Under the pieces are notes generated by a model that searched no databases, had not been told where the DNA came from, and saw only the letters and a program-made list of their open reading frames with translations. A program made the position numbers and the translations under genes. DNA of 64,000 bases from Anaerobacillus isosaccharinicus (GTDB lineage Bacteria > Bacillota > Bacilli > Bacillales > Anaerobacillaceae): NCBI RefSeq assembly GCF_001866075.3, contig NZ_CP063356.1, positions 3,958,164-4,022,163 on the forward strand, given 5' to 3'. Of this stretch, positions 34,361-43,120 are shown piece after piece. How positions within the stretch are numbered: the stretch's first letter is position 1; every line of letters begins with the position of its first letter.

Positions 34361-34895
34361 GGGAACGTGGGGCCTTCAATGTGACCGTAATGAGGTTTCT
34401 TTCATCAATAGGGTCACATAGGAGCTTTCAATGCGACCGTAATCAAGTTTCGTCCATCAATAGGGTCACATAGGAGCTTTCAATGTGACCGTAATCAAGT
34501 TTCTTTCATCACTAGGGTCACATAGGAGCTTTCAATGTGACCGTAATCAAGTTTCGTCCATCGTTAGGGTCACATAGGAGCTTTCAATGTGACCGTAATC
34601 AAGTTTCTTTCATCACTAGGGTCACATAGGAGCTTTCAATGTGACCGTAATCAAATTTCGTCCATCATTAGGGTCACATAGGAGCCTTCCATGTGACCTT
34701 AATCAAGTTTCGTCATCATTAGGGTCACATAGGAGCTTTCAATGTGACCGTAATTAAGTTTCGTCCATCATTACGGTCACATAGGGGCCATCAATGTGAC
34801 CGTAATCAAATTTCGTCCATCATTACGGTCACATAGGAGCCTTCCATGTGACCTAAATCAGGTTTTCCCCCTCATTACGGTCACATGGGAACTTC
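34361..34895. repeat. 52-bp palindromic tandem repeat array (about 10 units)
   Basis: The motif GGTCACATAGGAGC recurs at 34411, 34463, 34515, 34567, 34619, 34671, 34722, 34774, 34826 and 34878, a strict 52-bp period with one 51-bp step; a degenerate first unit starts near 34361. Each unit holds GGTCACAT and ATGTGACC, which pair, and in the right-hand units ATGTGACCGTAAT and ATTACGGTCACAT pair across the unit border. Units differ by scattered substitutions. There are no unique spacers, so it is not a CRISPR. No open frame crosses it. Confidence 0.93.
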
Positions 34896-34931
34896 AAAAG
34901 CTCCTCTTGCAGTATCTTTAAACGACATTCA

Positions 34932-36038
34932 TTAACCTGCCGATGTTTTTATTTTTACGATGCCCTCGGACTTTGGCGTTAAAACTAAAGCTAGCATAAC
35001 AGCACTTAGACCTCCTGCCAATTTGCCTATAATCATCGCGAATACTAACTCTGGGTTTATGCCTGCTACAAACCCTAAGTGACTTCCGAAAACGAAAGCA
35101 CCACTAACGGCAAAAGCGACATTGATCACTTTACCCCGTGGTTCCATATCTTTTAGGATCGTAAACATGGGGATATGGTGAGCTAGTGAGGCAATCAAAC
35201 CGGTTGTTGAAGTTTCACTAATCCCTAGTAAAGTTCCGATTTTTATTAATGGTTTTTTAAATAGGATTGAGATCAATTTAACCATTGGAAAAGCACCGGC
35301 AAGAAAAATAGCAATCATTCCTACTATTTTTATTCCTTCCTCGATTGGTGTTAAGTTTGGAATGATGGTGATATTTGTAAAGGTCTCAATAACGATCGCA
35401 ACAAGACCGAATAGCGCTAGTATTTCAATACACTTTGCAAAGATAGTAAACCCTATGATCATCTTCTCTGGCTTTTTCCATAATCCAACTGAAATTAAAA
35501 GGGATATTATGATTGTCGGGATGAGATTGCTTACAATGATCATTATAGGTATGTTAGCAACTAGTCCACCAATTAGACAACCAACTGGCACAGTAATAAT
35601 TCCTAATAGAACTCCTTTTGCAAAATATTGCTGATCTTCTTTTTCAATAATTCCTAAGGCGACTGGAATCGTAAATACGATCGTCGGTCCCATCATCGTT
35701 CCTAGAAAGACCCAGGCAAAAATAGCGGCATCAGGATGCTTGGCCATTTCCTCGGCTAAGGCGTAACCGCCCATATCGATTGCTAGAATTGTATTGGCAA
35801 AGGCAGCAGGGTCTGCTCCAACTAAGCCATAAATCGGGGAAATAATTGGCGTAAGGATACTAGCTAGCACGGGTGCTAAGGAAATAATCCCAATCATAGC
35901 TAATGCTAGAGAACCCATTGTCATAAAACCATCCGTAAAGCGTTGACCAATTCCAAGTTTATTACCTAACGATTTATCTAATGCACCTAAACAAAAAAAT
36001 CCAATGACAATCATGACAATTACTTCGTTTATGCTCAT
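34932..36038 (-). CDS. eutH: EutH-type ethanolamine transporter
   Basis: A 368-residue membrane protein with about ten helices. DMGGYALAEEMAKHPDAAIFAWVFLGTMMGPTIVFTIPVALG and ETSTTGLIASLAHHIPMF are typical EutH sequences. EutH moves ethanolamine across the membrane for use as carbon or nitrogen source. No other eut gene is visible in the window, so this is an orphan transporter and the substrate is inferred from family. The ATG has GGGGAC upstream. The 52-bp repeat array lies directly downstream. Confidence 0.87.
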   Translation of the reverse strand: MSINEVIVMIVIGFFCLGALDKSLGNKLGIGQRFTDGFMTMGSLALAMIGIISLAPVLASILTPIISPIYGLVGADPAAFANTILAIDMGGYALAEEMAKHPDAAIFAWVFLGTMMGPTIVFTIPVALGIIEKEDQQYFAKGVLLGIITVPVGCLIGGLVANIPIMIIVSNLIPTIIISLLISVGLWKKPEKMIIGFTIFAKCIEILALFGLVAIVIETFTNITIIPNLTPIEEGIKIVGMIAIFLAGAFPMVKLISILFKKPLIKIGTLLGISETSTTGLIASLAHHIPMFTILKDMEPRGKVINVAFAVSGAFVFGSHLGFVAGINPELVFAMIIGKLAGGLSAVMLALVLTPKSEGIVKIKTSAG

Positions 36039-36113
36039 CTAAAGTCCCCATTCTAACAATGAATTCTTTCATTACTGTACCATATACTGAGTCACTTTCC
36101 CTTAAAAAAATAA

Positions 36114-36153
36114 AAAAACACCTAGAATTTTCTGGTGAGAAAATAAGGTGTTT
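36114..36153 (-). terminator. Terminator of the OsmC gene
   Basis: AAACACCT and AGGTGTTT arms around an AT-rich loop, flanked by A/T runs, 12 bases beyond the OsmC stop. Confidence 0.6.
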
Positions 36154-36164
36154 TAAAGGGTTTC

Positions 36165-36590
36165 TTATTGCAACGCTTTGGCAGGTGTTCCGTTAATCGA
36201 ATAACTTACTTCTATTTTACAACTAAGAGAGTGAGAAACTGAACAATATTTATCCTTTGATAATTCAATGGCACGAACGACCTTATCTTCTGGCAAATCC
36301 CCTTCAAATGAGTAATGAATATGTAATGTCGTAAACTTCTTTGGATGATCTTCAGCTCGAGTTCCTTCAACATCCATCTTAAATGTACTTGGTGTAAGCC
36401 GCATTTTAGCAAGTATTGAGATAATGTCGATACCGGTGCAGCCTGCAACGGCATTTAAAAGTAACTCAGTGGGTCTTGGACCACTATTTTCTCCGCCAAC
36501 TTCTTCTGATGCGTCCATGGCCAGTTGATGGCCTGACGGTGTTGTACTAGTAAACCCCATTTTTCCGGCCCATGCAATTGTCGTTTTCAT
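36165..36590 (-). CDS. OsmC/YhfA family protein
   Basis: A 141-residue OsmC-like protein. The conserved first cysteine is in NAVAGCTGIDI and the second in KYCSVSHSLS; the paired cysteines act as peroxidatic residues in true OsmC/Ohr, while the YhfA subgroup function is less clear. I start at MKTTIAWAG with AAAGGGG upstream; the longer frame to 36650 has no site. It is monocistronic. Confidence 0.85.
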   Translation of the reverse strand: MKTTIAWAGKMGFTSTTPSGHQLAMDASEEVGGENSGPRPTELLLNAVAGCTGIDIISILAKMRLTPSTFKMDVEGTRAEDHPKKFTTLHIHYSFEGDLPEDKVVRAIELSKDKYCSVSHSLSCKIEVSYSINGTPAKALQ

Positions 36591-36648
36591 ATAGCAAATC
36601 CCCTTTACAGTTTTATAATAGGATATACTAATTTTCAATTCATATGCC

Positions 36649-36694
36649 AAAAAAGAGCAAAATGCCCACTACGGGCGGACATTTTGCTCTTTTT
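36649..36694. terminator. Strong terminator-like hairpin
   Basis: AAAAAGAGCAAAATG and CATTTTGCTCTTTTT pair with T runs on both strands. No gene clearly ends here, so it may be a relic of a gene displaced by the IS200-type element to the right. Confidence 0.65.
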
Positions 36695-36739
36695 GTTCTT
36701 GTGAAATTGAAAACCCTAGGCTCGGCCTAGGGTTCCAAA

Positions 36740-37445
36740 AAGCTTCCAGCGAGGTATTAAAAAAACTCCCCCGTGGTGCTAAAATATATTTGGTTCGCCA
36801 ACCAATATATCAAGCAAACGGGGGAGTTTTATGTCAAAAGACATTAACAGTTTAGCACATACAAAATGGAATTGTAAGTATCACATTGTATTTGCACCAA
36901 AGTATAGAAGACAAGTAATATACGGAAAATTAAAGAAAGACATAGGAGAAATATTAAGAACACTATGTGAAAGAAAAGGCGTTGAAATAATCGAAGCAAC
37001 CGCTTGTAAGGATCATGTACATATGCTAGTAAGTATTCCACCAAAAATAAGTGTGTCCTCATTTGTTGGGTATTTAAAAGGAAAAAGTAGTTTGATGATC
37101 TTTGATAGGCACGCAAATTTGAAGTATAGATATGGAAATCGGAAATTCTGGTGTACTGGCTTTTATGTAGATACGGTAGGAAGAAATAAGAAAGTCATTG
37201 AAGAATACATTAAAAATCAAATACAAGATGATATAGTCGCAGAACAGTTAAGCTTATTAGAGTACGTTGATCCATTTACAGGAGAAGAAGTGAACAAAGG
37301 AAAGAAGAGGAGAAAATAGGCCTTTGAGGTCTGGCCAGTAGAAGTAGTACAAATGGCGAACCGTTCAGTAGCCCTTTAGGGCCTGGTCAGTAACAAAGGC
37401 TTTCAGCCGCAGAACAAACCACCCGTTGTCACGGGTGGTTTTGAT
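36740..37445 (+). mobile_element. IS200/IS605-family element (tnpA only)
   Basis: A single HUH transposase gene is framed by subterminal hairpins: on the left AACTCCCCCGT...ACGGGGGAGTT (about 36764-36829) with an inner ATATATTGGTT stem, on the right a CCACCCG-TTGT-CGGGTGG hairpin (about 37422-37440). There are no inverted-repeat ends or target duplication, as expected for this family. The exact ends are approximate. Confidence 0.75.
36831..37319 (+). CDS. tnpA: IS200-type TnpA Y1 transposase
   Basis: A 162-residue Y1 single-strand transposase. The metal-binding HUH motif is HVHML, and the nucleophile tyrosine lies in the following region (GFYVDTVGRNKKVIEEYIKNQ). The N-terminus HTKWNCKYHIVFAPKYRR is highly characteristic. 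It transposes a single-stranded circle using the terminal hairpins. The start is in the foot of the left hairpin, which likely limits translation as known for IS200. Confidence 0.93.
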   Translation: MSKDINSLAHTKWNCKYHIVFAPKYRRQVIYGKLKKDIGEILRTLCERKGVEIIEATACKDHVHMLVSIPPKISVSSFVGYLKGKSSLMIFDRHANLKYRYGNRKFWCTGFYVDTVGRNKKVIEEYIKNQIQDDIVAEQLSLLEYVDPFTGEEVNKGKKRRK

Positions 37446-37450
37446 TTTTG

Positions 37451-37542
37451 GGTGTCAGACACCAACGAAAGTTCACTTTCACCAACATGGATGTATATAT
37501 GATTGGCAACAATGTCCTAATCAAAGAAGTGAACTTTCCTGT
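37451..37542. repeat. Palindrome plus long inverted repeat between IS200 and speD
   Basis: GGTGTCAGACACC (37451-37463, cf. 14392) is followed by GAAAGTTCACTT and, about 50 bases on, AAGTGAACTTTC, a 12-bp perfect inverted repeat. No gene is present. It could be a MITE remnant or a weak speD terminator. Confidence 0.55.
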
Positions 37543-37581
37543 ATAGTCTATTTAACAGGGTAGACACCAATGAAATGAAAG

Positions 37582-38412
37582 TTATTTTGCTTTCACGCTA
37601 TCACGGTTGATAATGTTCTTTCCGTAATAAAGTTCATCCATCTCTAAAGTAAGTTTTTCTGTAATTTCTTCTTGCTCCTCGATGCTCAATGTATCCTTCT
37701 TATATCCGAATAGGTAATTGTTTAAGTCAAAGTTCTTTAATTTACATTTCGTATGAAAAATGTTTTCTTGATAGATATTAACATCAATCATATCAAATAA
37801 AACTTTTACTTCATCTGGAATATAGTTTTGGATTGAGTTAATGTCATGGTCAATAAAGAGCTTGTGACCGTTAATGTCTCTTGTAAAGCCACGAACTCTG
37901 TAATCCATCGTCATAATATCTGTATCAAACGAATGAATTAAATAGTTTAAAGCTTTTAATGGAGAAATTTCTCCACATGTTGAAACGTCAATATCGGCTC
38001 TAAACGTACTGATTCCTTCATCAGGATGGTATTCAGGATACGTATGCACCGTAATATGGCTTTTGTCTAAATGGGCAAGAACTGTTTCTGGAAGCGGACC
38101 AGGAGATTCTTTAAAAAATCCTTGTGGTGCATTGTTTACAGGGCCTTCTGAAACTAAAATCGTTACACTAGCGCCTTGAGGATCATAATCTTGTTTCGCG
38201 ATATTTAAAACATGAGCTCCAATGATACTTGTTACATCTGTTAGGATTTTCGTTAATCGGTCTGCATTATATTGCTCATCAATATATTCTATATAAGCTT
38301 CACGCTCTGCTTTTGTTTTTGTGTAACAAATGTCGTACATATTAAAACTTAGTGACTTTGTTAAATTGTTAAAACCATGTAGTTGAATACGCTGTTCTGG
38401 CGTTAGTTTCAT
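37582..38412 (-). CDS. speD: S-adenosylmethionine decarboxylase proenzyme
   Basis: A 276-residue SpeD of the longer E. coli-like type. It makes decarboxylated AdoMet, the aminopropyl donor for spermidine. The self-cleavage site is [13 protein letters not shown], where Lys-Ser cleavage yields the pyruvoyl cofactor; the downstream HPDEG and CGEISPL are also conserved. I start at MKLTPEQR behind AAAAGGGGAG; the longer frame to 38472 lacks a site. No speE is visible in the window. Confidence 0.92.
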   Translation of the reverse strand: MKLTPEQRIQLHGFNNLTKSLSFNMYDICYTKTKAEREAYIEYIDEQYNADRLTKILTDVTSIIGAHVLNIAKQDYDPQGASVTILVSEGPVNNAPQGFFKESPGPLPETVLAHLDKSHITVHTYPEYHPDEGISTFRADIDVSTCGEISPLKALNYLIHSFDTDIMTMDYRVRGFTRDINGHKLFIDHDINSIQNYIPDEVKVLFDMIDVNIYQENIFHTKCKLKNFDLNNYLFGYKKDTLSIEEQEEITEKLTLEMDELYYGKNIINRDSVKAK

Positions 38413-38668
38413 CTTCAAATCTCCCCTTTTCTCCGCCTTCAATGCAAATGATGCTTCGCAACAGCGCACCATTTTTTCGTCAAAGAAGATCCATTTTTAT
38501 AATAGTAATTAATTCACCACGTTATTATAACAAAACACGACGAAAAGTGATAATGAAATCTGTAAAGTATAATGAATTTTTCTCGTCTAGGCTAAATTGA
38601 CATTAAAAAGGTACAACAATTTGAGGAGACTGCTGAAATTATAAGCATTTTAAAGTTCTCACACTGAA

Positions 38669-38716
38669 ATTAAAAAGATTAGGAAGTGTTCAAATCACAT
38701 TTCCTAATCTTTTTTG
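38669..38716 (-). terminator. Transposase terminator
   Basis: AAAAAGATTAGGAA and TTCCTAATCTTTTT form a 14-bp stem downstream of the transposase stop, inside the IS. Confidence 0.8.
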
Positions 38717-38753
38717 TATTTTGGCTCTTTAAGAGTAAATTAATGGGCTATTA

Positions 38754-40214
38754 CTAACCCATTAACGTGATAATTCGTTTCATATTCACTACGAAGATGG
38801 TTGTTGCACTTTGTATGTGCATACCTAAGAGACCATGGGAATGACTTTTTTTAAACCCATGGCGATTCTTTAGCTCTGCGTTCTTAGCCTCGATCATATA
38901 CCTATTTTTCGCTAACTCTTTGAACTCTTCTGTTTCCTGATAGAGTTGGTGTTCCTCATGAAATTTATCCTTCTTCAAAGTTACGGTATATGTTTTACTT
39001 GCAGATCCTTCTTTATAACAGCCTTCTCTTAGTGGACATACCTTACATTTCTCAATATCAAAGTAATGGGTTTCTCGTAATACGGTTCCTTCCGTTGCGT
39101 GTTTTTTCTTCCCATGTAAAGCTTTTTTAATTGCCATATGCCCTGCTGTACATACATATCGCCCAGCATCCTTATTGTAATCAAATTCACCTGTTGCCCT
39201 TTTAGTGCCCTCTGATACAGTTTTACTTAATTTCGATACTAACTTAATTTCTTTTTCTTTTGTATATTCAATCATATCTTTCTCAGAGTAAGCTCCGTCG
39301 CCAATGAATGCTTTCACTTCAATTCCATTTTCAATTGATTTCTCAATTAATTCTTTTGCCTGTTTTCCGTCATTCTGTTCACCTGTTGTAACAACAGCTG
39401 ATGTCACAATACGCTCTGGAACCATAGCGATGTGAGTTTTGTATCCAAAAAAGGATGTGTCTGAACTCTTATGTCCAACTTTTGCATCTTTTTCTACAGT
39501 TGAATTTAAGTGTTCGATATCATCGTTGACAATCTCCTCTAATAAATGAGCTTTTAATCTTACGTCTTCTTTAACGTATAACTGCTCGTCCTTTTTAATG
39601 ATATCTACTAATTGATTACAATAGTTAATATGGTCAACTAATTCACTCGTACTTGGCTTAGTAGGCATTTTATCTTTATAAGTGTCGTCCTGTTTATAAA
39701 CGCTCTTCCTTAACTGTTTGGACTGTTCAATCAAGATTTCAATAGGTGATTTAGAGTTAAACATACTATTTGTATGAGTGGAATCCGCAATGATTTGGTT
39801 GGATTTAATAAGCCCTTCTTTCAAGGCAATCTCAACCGTCTTTTTAATAAGTAAATTTAATAATGATTCGTCTTGTAATCGAAGTTTTCTAAATTTAGTT
39901 AAGCTTGTTGGATGAACCATTTTATCTTCAGGTGCTACATCTAAAAAGTATTTAAATGACATATCAAACGTCGCTCTCTCAATCAAATCACGATCAGACA
40001 TTGGGTACATCACCTTGAGTAATAGTAACTTAAACATCATAATTGGACATTTGGCTGTAGCGCCAAATGCCTCATTATACATATCTTTTAATTCGTCATA
40101 GATAAATTCAAAGTCAACTAAGTTATTAAACTTCCTCAAGAAATGATTTTCTGGGATTAGTATATCGTAAAGTTCACTGTACGAACTGAGCATTAGTTCT
40201 TTTTTAGGTAGCAT
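38754..40214 (-). CDS. IS1182-family transposase
   Basis: A 486-residue DDE transposase. The N-terminal InsH-like DUF772 domain (about 14-110; FEFIYDELKDMYNE...HPTSLTKFR) precedes a DDE domain with IIADSTHT (first Asp), FIGDGAYSE (second Asp) and the final glutamate in RYMIEAKNAELKNRHG. A Cys motif (CKVCPLREGCY) precedes the last block. It appears intact. It is distinct in sequence from the second IS1182-type transposase at 53123. Confidence 0.92.
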   Translation of the reverse strand: MLPKKELMLSSYSELYDILIPENHFLRKFNNLVDFEFIYDELKDMYNEAFGATAKCPIMMFKLLLLKVMYPMSDRDLIERATFDMSFKYFLDVAPEDKMVHPTSLTKFRKLRLQDESLLNLLIKKTVEIALKEGLIKSNQIIADSTHTNSMFNSKSPIEILIEQSKQLRKSVYKQDDTYKDKMPTKPSTSELVDHINYCNQLVDIIKKDEQLYVKEDVRLKAHLLEEIVNDDIEHLNSTVEKDAKVGHKSSDTSFFGYKTHIAMVPERIVTSAVVTTGEQNDGKQAKELIEKSIENGIEVKAFIGDGAYSEKDMIEYTKEKEIKLVSKLSKTVSEGTKRATGEFDYNKDAGRYVCTAGHMAIKKALHGKKKHATEGTVLRETHYFDIEKCKVCPLREGCYKEGSASKTYTVTLKKDKFHEEHQLYQETEEFKELAKNRYMIEAKNAELKNRHGFKKSHSHGLLGMHIQSATTIFVVNMKRIITLMG

Positions 40215-40353
40215 AGTTTCACCAATTTTCTAATGATTTTCTATCTCTATAATACCATTTTTCCTTCACCAGCTAAATAATGCGTATGAAAAAAGGAAGA
40301 GTTTCCTCTTCCTTTTCTCACGAAGGCGATATTGAGACTTTTTCAGCAGTCTC

Positions 40354-40376
40354 CAATTTGAGTTGTACCTTTTTTT
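40354..40376 (-). terminator. Half of a terminator split by the IS
   Basis: GTTGTACC here and GGTACAAC at 38610-38617 were the two arms of one hairpin before IS insertion; the T run now lies at the far side (38604-38609 on the minus strand). The stop codon of the DUF6509-like gene lies directly to the right. Confidence 0.75.
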
Positions 40377-40658
40377 CTATCCAATATGTTGTTTACAATA
40401 ATCAAGTAACAATTGCTCTTCATCTTCTTCTAACAATAAATCAATGAATTTTTCTGTTGTTTTCTCAAAGATATTATACTGCAAAAGTCGTGTTTCAGTT
40501 CCTTGTACTGCAATTATAACTTTTATGTATACTCCATTTTCAGAATATAATTCATCATCTTCGTCTACTTCTATGTTTAGAATGAATTCGTAGCGATCTC
40601 CAACAATAATTCCAGTTTTGTCCTCAACTTTTTCTAATGTATGCCCAGTAATATTCAT
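40377..40658 (-). CDS. DUF6509-like small protein (93 aa)
   Basis: A soluble, very acidic 93-residue protein starting MNITGHTLEKVEDKTGI and containing VDEDDELYSENGVYIKV. I recall a Bacillus family (DUF6509) with this layout, of unknown function; the identification is moderate. The gene is complete, and the IS1182-type element abuts its terminator just behind the TAG, so transcription termination has probably changed. Confidence 0.65.
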   Translation of the reverse strand: MNITGHTLEKVEDKTGIIVGDRYEFILNIEVDEDDELYSENGVYIKVIIAVQGTETRLLQYNIFEKTTEKFIDLLLEEDEEQLLLDYCKQHIG

Positions 40659-40862
40659 AGTAAAACTCCTTTTACGTTATGTATTTTCGTAATACCTTCA
40701 TTATTATACATTTGAAATCCATTATATACTAATTTTTTAACACTGGAAATAAAATAAAAAGCCTTGAGAAAATCCTCAAGGCCGAAAATACATTATCATT
40801 TAGGCACTTCATTGCATATAGTTTAGAAAGGATATTTTTCCAGCAGCAAAGGAGGAACAACT

Positions 40863-40946
40863 ATGACTAGATCCTTAAAAATAAAATCATTCATTGGCAT
40901 ACTTATTGTACTTTATGGCTTTTATAAGCTTTTTCAACTTCTATAA
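40863..40946 (+). CDS. Small membrane protein (27 aa)
   Basis: A 27-codon frame with a very strong AAAGGAGGAACAACT leader. It starts MTRSLKIKS and continues as one hydrophobic helix (FIGILIVLYGFYKLFQLL). No family is recognised. It is convergent with the TerC gene, whose stop is seven bases away. The ribosome binding site is the main evidence. Confidence 0.5.
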   Translation: MTRSLKIKSFIGILIVLYGFYKLFQLL

Positions 40947-40952
40947 TGTTTT

Positions 40953-41756
40953 TTAGCCATGTTGTCTTTCGAGTAAATCTTTATTATGATCTGGTTCTGT
41001 TTCAGGAACATCCTTCGATAAAAACCAGCCGAGTACTGCAATCAGTACAAGAACTACATAGAATGTAATTTTCCAAGCTTTCAACTCTGCTAAATGCTCT
41101 GGTAAGAATGCTACTTCTGGGTGCGATAAAGTATAGACGGCTAATTTCACCCCTACCCAACCAACAATGAGAAATGCTGCTGTTTCTAGACCAGGTTTGC
41201 GCTGCAGTAGTTTTACAAAATGAGTGGCAGCAAAACGCATAATGACAAGCCCGATAAAACCACCGAGAAAAATAATAATAAATTTCCCGCCATCAAGCCC
41301 ACCGACCATTGGTAAATTCGTGCTAGGTAATGTTACCGCAATGGCAACGGCTGCTAAAATAGAATCTACAGCAAAGGCGATGTCAGCTAGTTCTACTTTG
41401 ATAACAGTCATCCAAAAGCCGGAACCTTTCTTCTTTGCATCCTTCATTTCATCGGTTTCCGTTTTAAACCTTGCATATTTTTTAAATAAATAGTTTAAAG
41501 CAATAAAGACAAGATATAGCGCACCAATTGCTTGGACTTGCCAGACGTTCACGAGAAACGAGATGGCAAATAAAGAACCAAATCGGAACACAAATGCTCC
41601 AGCTAATCCGTAAAATAACGCTCTTTTTCTTTCTTTTTCAGGGAGATGTTTGACTAAGATCGCTAACACTAAAGCGTTATCAGCGGCCAATATTCCCTCT
41701 AGTACAATAAGTACTAATAATACCCATGCATATTCTAATAAAATCGTTGCTTCCAA
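40953..41756 (-). CDS. TerC family Mn2+ exporter (YkoY/MeeY-like)
   Basis: A 267-residue membrane protein with about seven helices and two acidic TerC motifs: EGILAADNALVLAI and ADIAFAVDSILAAVA. Its closest functional analogue is B. subtilis YkoY (MeeY), which exports Mn2+ to metallate secreted proteins and avoid toxicity. The assignment is reinforced by a yybP-ykoY riboswitch directly upstream with its own terminator. The end EPDHNKDLLERQHG is His/Asp-rich. Confidence 0.88.
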   Translation of the reverse strand: MEATILLEYAWVLLVLIVLEGILAADNALVLAILVKHLPEKERKRALFYGLAGAFVFRFGSLFAISFLVNVWQVQAIGALYLVFIALNYLFKKYARFKTETDEMKDAKKKGSGFWMTVIKVELADIAFAVDSILAAVAIAVTLPSTNLPMVGGLDGGKFIIIFLGGFIGLVIMRFAATHFVKLLQRKPGLETAAFLIVGWVGVKLAVYTLSHPEVAFLPEHLAELKAWKITFYVVLVLIAVLGWFLSKDVPETEPDHNKDLLERQHG

Positions 41757-41784
41757 GGAAAGACCTCACTTCTATATAGATGTA

Positions 41785-41955
41785 AATAAAAAATGACCTA
41801 TACCAATTGGTATGGTCATGAAATAACATCCATAGTTAAAAATGGACAGACCGATACCGTTACGGTAAAGGTCTCGCTAACAACAATTGTTGCCAATAAA
41901 CCCGGAGGGATCTCCTCGTGATGACGAATTTACTGTACCAGCTACTCCCCTTTAA
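41785..41955 (-). promoter_or_regulatory. yybP-ykoY Mn2+ riboswitch with terminator
   Basis: On the minus strand: AAAGGGGAGTAGCTG near the start, an internal stem region and the conserved CGAGACCTTTACC, followed by an extra stem and then the terminator ATGACCATACC-AATT-GGTATAGGTCAT-TTTTTT (41793-41819). Mn2+ binding prevents termination in this class, switching on the exporter. Confidence 0.93.
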
Positions 41956-42108
41956 AGGACACTTCTTATTTGTTCTTTATTTAAATAGGAAGCTATTAGT
42001 ATGTCAATCTAGTTTTTCTTCTTATTTAATAGTCTATTTAAAAATTATGTTTTACTTTATAACTTATTTGCAAAAGACCTAATTTAAAAATAGCCTATCA
42101 CCACCAAT

Positions 42109-42369
42109 TTATAGTTTTTCAAGCATTGTTTTTAAGCAATGAAAAGCTGGTTCTACTTCTTCTCTATCTTCCAACAACTCGAGGATATCCTCCCAAAATA
42201 AAACAATGAAAGCCGTTTTTGTCCCGCGTTCATGCCTTAAATAATTTCTTAATCTCTTGTATTGGATCATTTCCTCTGGATGCTTTTTACTATCTTCCCA
42301 TATTTTCTCGGATACTAATAATACTTGGTTAGCATCTTTTCCATCCCGGTGTTGTTCAATGTAATTCAT
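42109..42369 (-). CDS. Hypothetical protein (86 aa)
   Basis: A soluble helical protein (NYIEQHRDGKDANQ...CLKTMLEKL) with AAAGGAACG upstream. It follows the 111-residue gene by eight bases, so the two probably form one unit. No family is recognised. Confidence 0.55.
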   Translation of the reverse strand: MNYIEQHRDGKDANQVLLVSEKIWEDSKKHPEEMIQYKRLRNYLRHERGTKTAFIVLFWEDILELLEDREEVEPAFHCLKTMLEKL

Positions 42370-42377
42370 TCGTTCCT

Positions 42378-42713
42378 TTACGTCAGTTTCAAACTGCCAT
42401 TTTTGCTGATATTTTGATGAATAACAACTATATTTGTAGAAGTTTTCATAAGGATGTCTTCATCTTCATATAAATCGACTTTCATGGATAAATTTTCAAA
42501 TTCTAGTTTTAGTTGATCAAGGTTGTGAAGTGTTTCATCATTAACCGATACATAAAAGTGATGACAAGTACGGTTATACGCAGATTTAAGTACATCAAAA
42601 AATCTACTATTTAACTCATTTTTATTAGTCGAATGTACATTAACCAAACAACTAGTAAATAATTTCAAAGTTAAATTCAAAAAGTCTTTTTGCGAATCAT
42701 TAAATAACATCAT
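42378..42713 (-). CDS. Hypothetical protein (111 aa)
   Basis: Starts at tandem ATG codons behind a poor binding site. The content is polar with SAYNRTCHHFYVSVNDETLHNL and a closing VVIHQNISKNGSL. It looks like a small soluble domain; no family recognised. It is co-directional and close to the following 86-residue gene. Confidence 0.5.
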   Translation of the reverse strand: MMLFNDSQKDFLNLTLKLFTSCLVNVHSTNKNELNSRFFDVLKSAYNRTCHHFYVSVNDETLHNLDQLKLEFENLSMKVDLYEDEDILMKTSTNIVVIHQNISKNGSLKLT

Positions 42714-43120
42714 TTTCTACCCCGTTTCAACTAGAATTTAGACGGAGGCTTACCTTCTCCTCTCATTAAATTTATGATAATGAAGGAAGAAAAAGTACGA
42801 GAGGTTATTTTACTTTGTGTTGAGCACGTTTCTTTAGATTACCTAACATTGCTCTTTTTTATCTTGAAATCATAACTTATATCCCCCACTCTATATATTG
42901 TATGACTAACTACTAACACTAGGTACTAATTCAAGTTTAAAGTAATCCTTAATTTTTGTAAATATTTAACTAAAAAAGTGTAAGAAGTACATAACTAAAA
43001 AGAAGTTGTTAAACAAACAACTCCTTATTCAAAGTTAAACGGACATAAACAAAATAAAGACGTTCCTCCTGAATTACTATTGATGACATTTCCAATCTCC
43101 AGACTTAATCTCAACTAAAG
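42714..43120. other. Non-coding gap of about 400 bp
   Basis: No frame with a ribosome binding site and no strong hairpin apart from a tiny GTTGTT/AACAAC loop near 43007. A minus-strand promoter for the 111-residue gene is expected at the left end. Confidence 0.4.

Larger units (their letters stand above)
38626..40353 (-). mobile_element. IS1182-family element inserted in a terminator (1728 bp)
   Basis: Terminal inverted repeats start GAGACTGCTGAAA (38626) and mirror at 40353. The flanks carry the 9-bp direct repeat CAATTTGAG (38617-38625 and 40354-40362). Removing the IS and one repeat copy restores GGTACAAC-AATTTGA-GTTGTACC, a hairpin terminator. Inside are the transposase gene and strong hairpins on both sides of it (about 38669-38716 and 40290-40315). 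Confidence 0.9.

Noticed and set aside
34361-34895. CRISPR array
   Set aside because: The repeats are contiguous 52-bp units without unique spacers and without cas genes nearby.
37465-37542. Riboswitch or leader ahead of another gene
   Set aside because: The inverted repeat lies downstream, not upstream, of speD and next to an IS200-type end; no known riboswitch consensus is seen.
42780-42880. 31-codon plus-strand frame starting MKEEKVREV
   Set aside because: No ribosome binding site and no supporting context.
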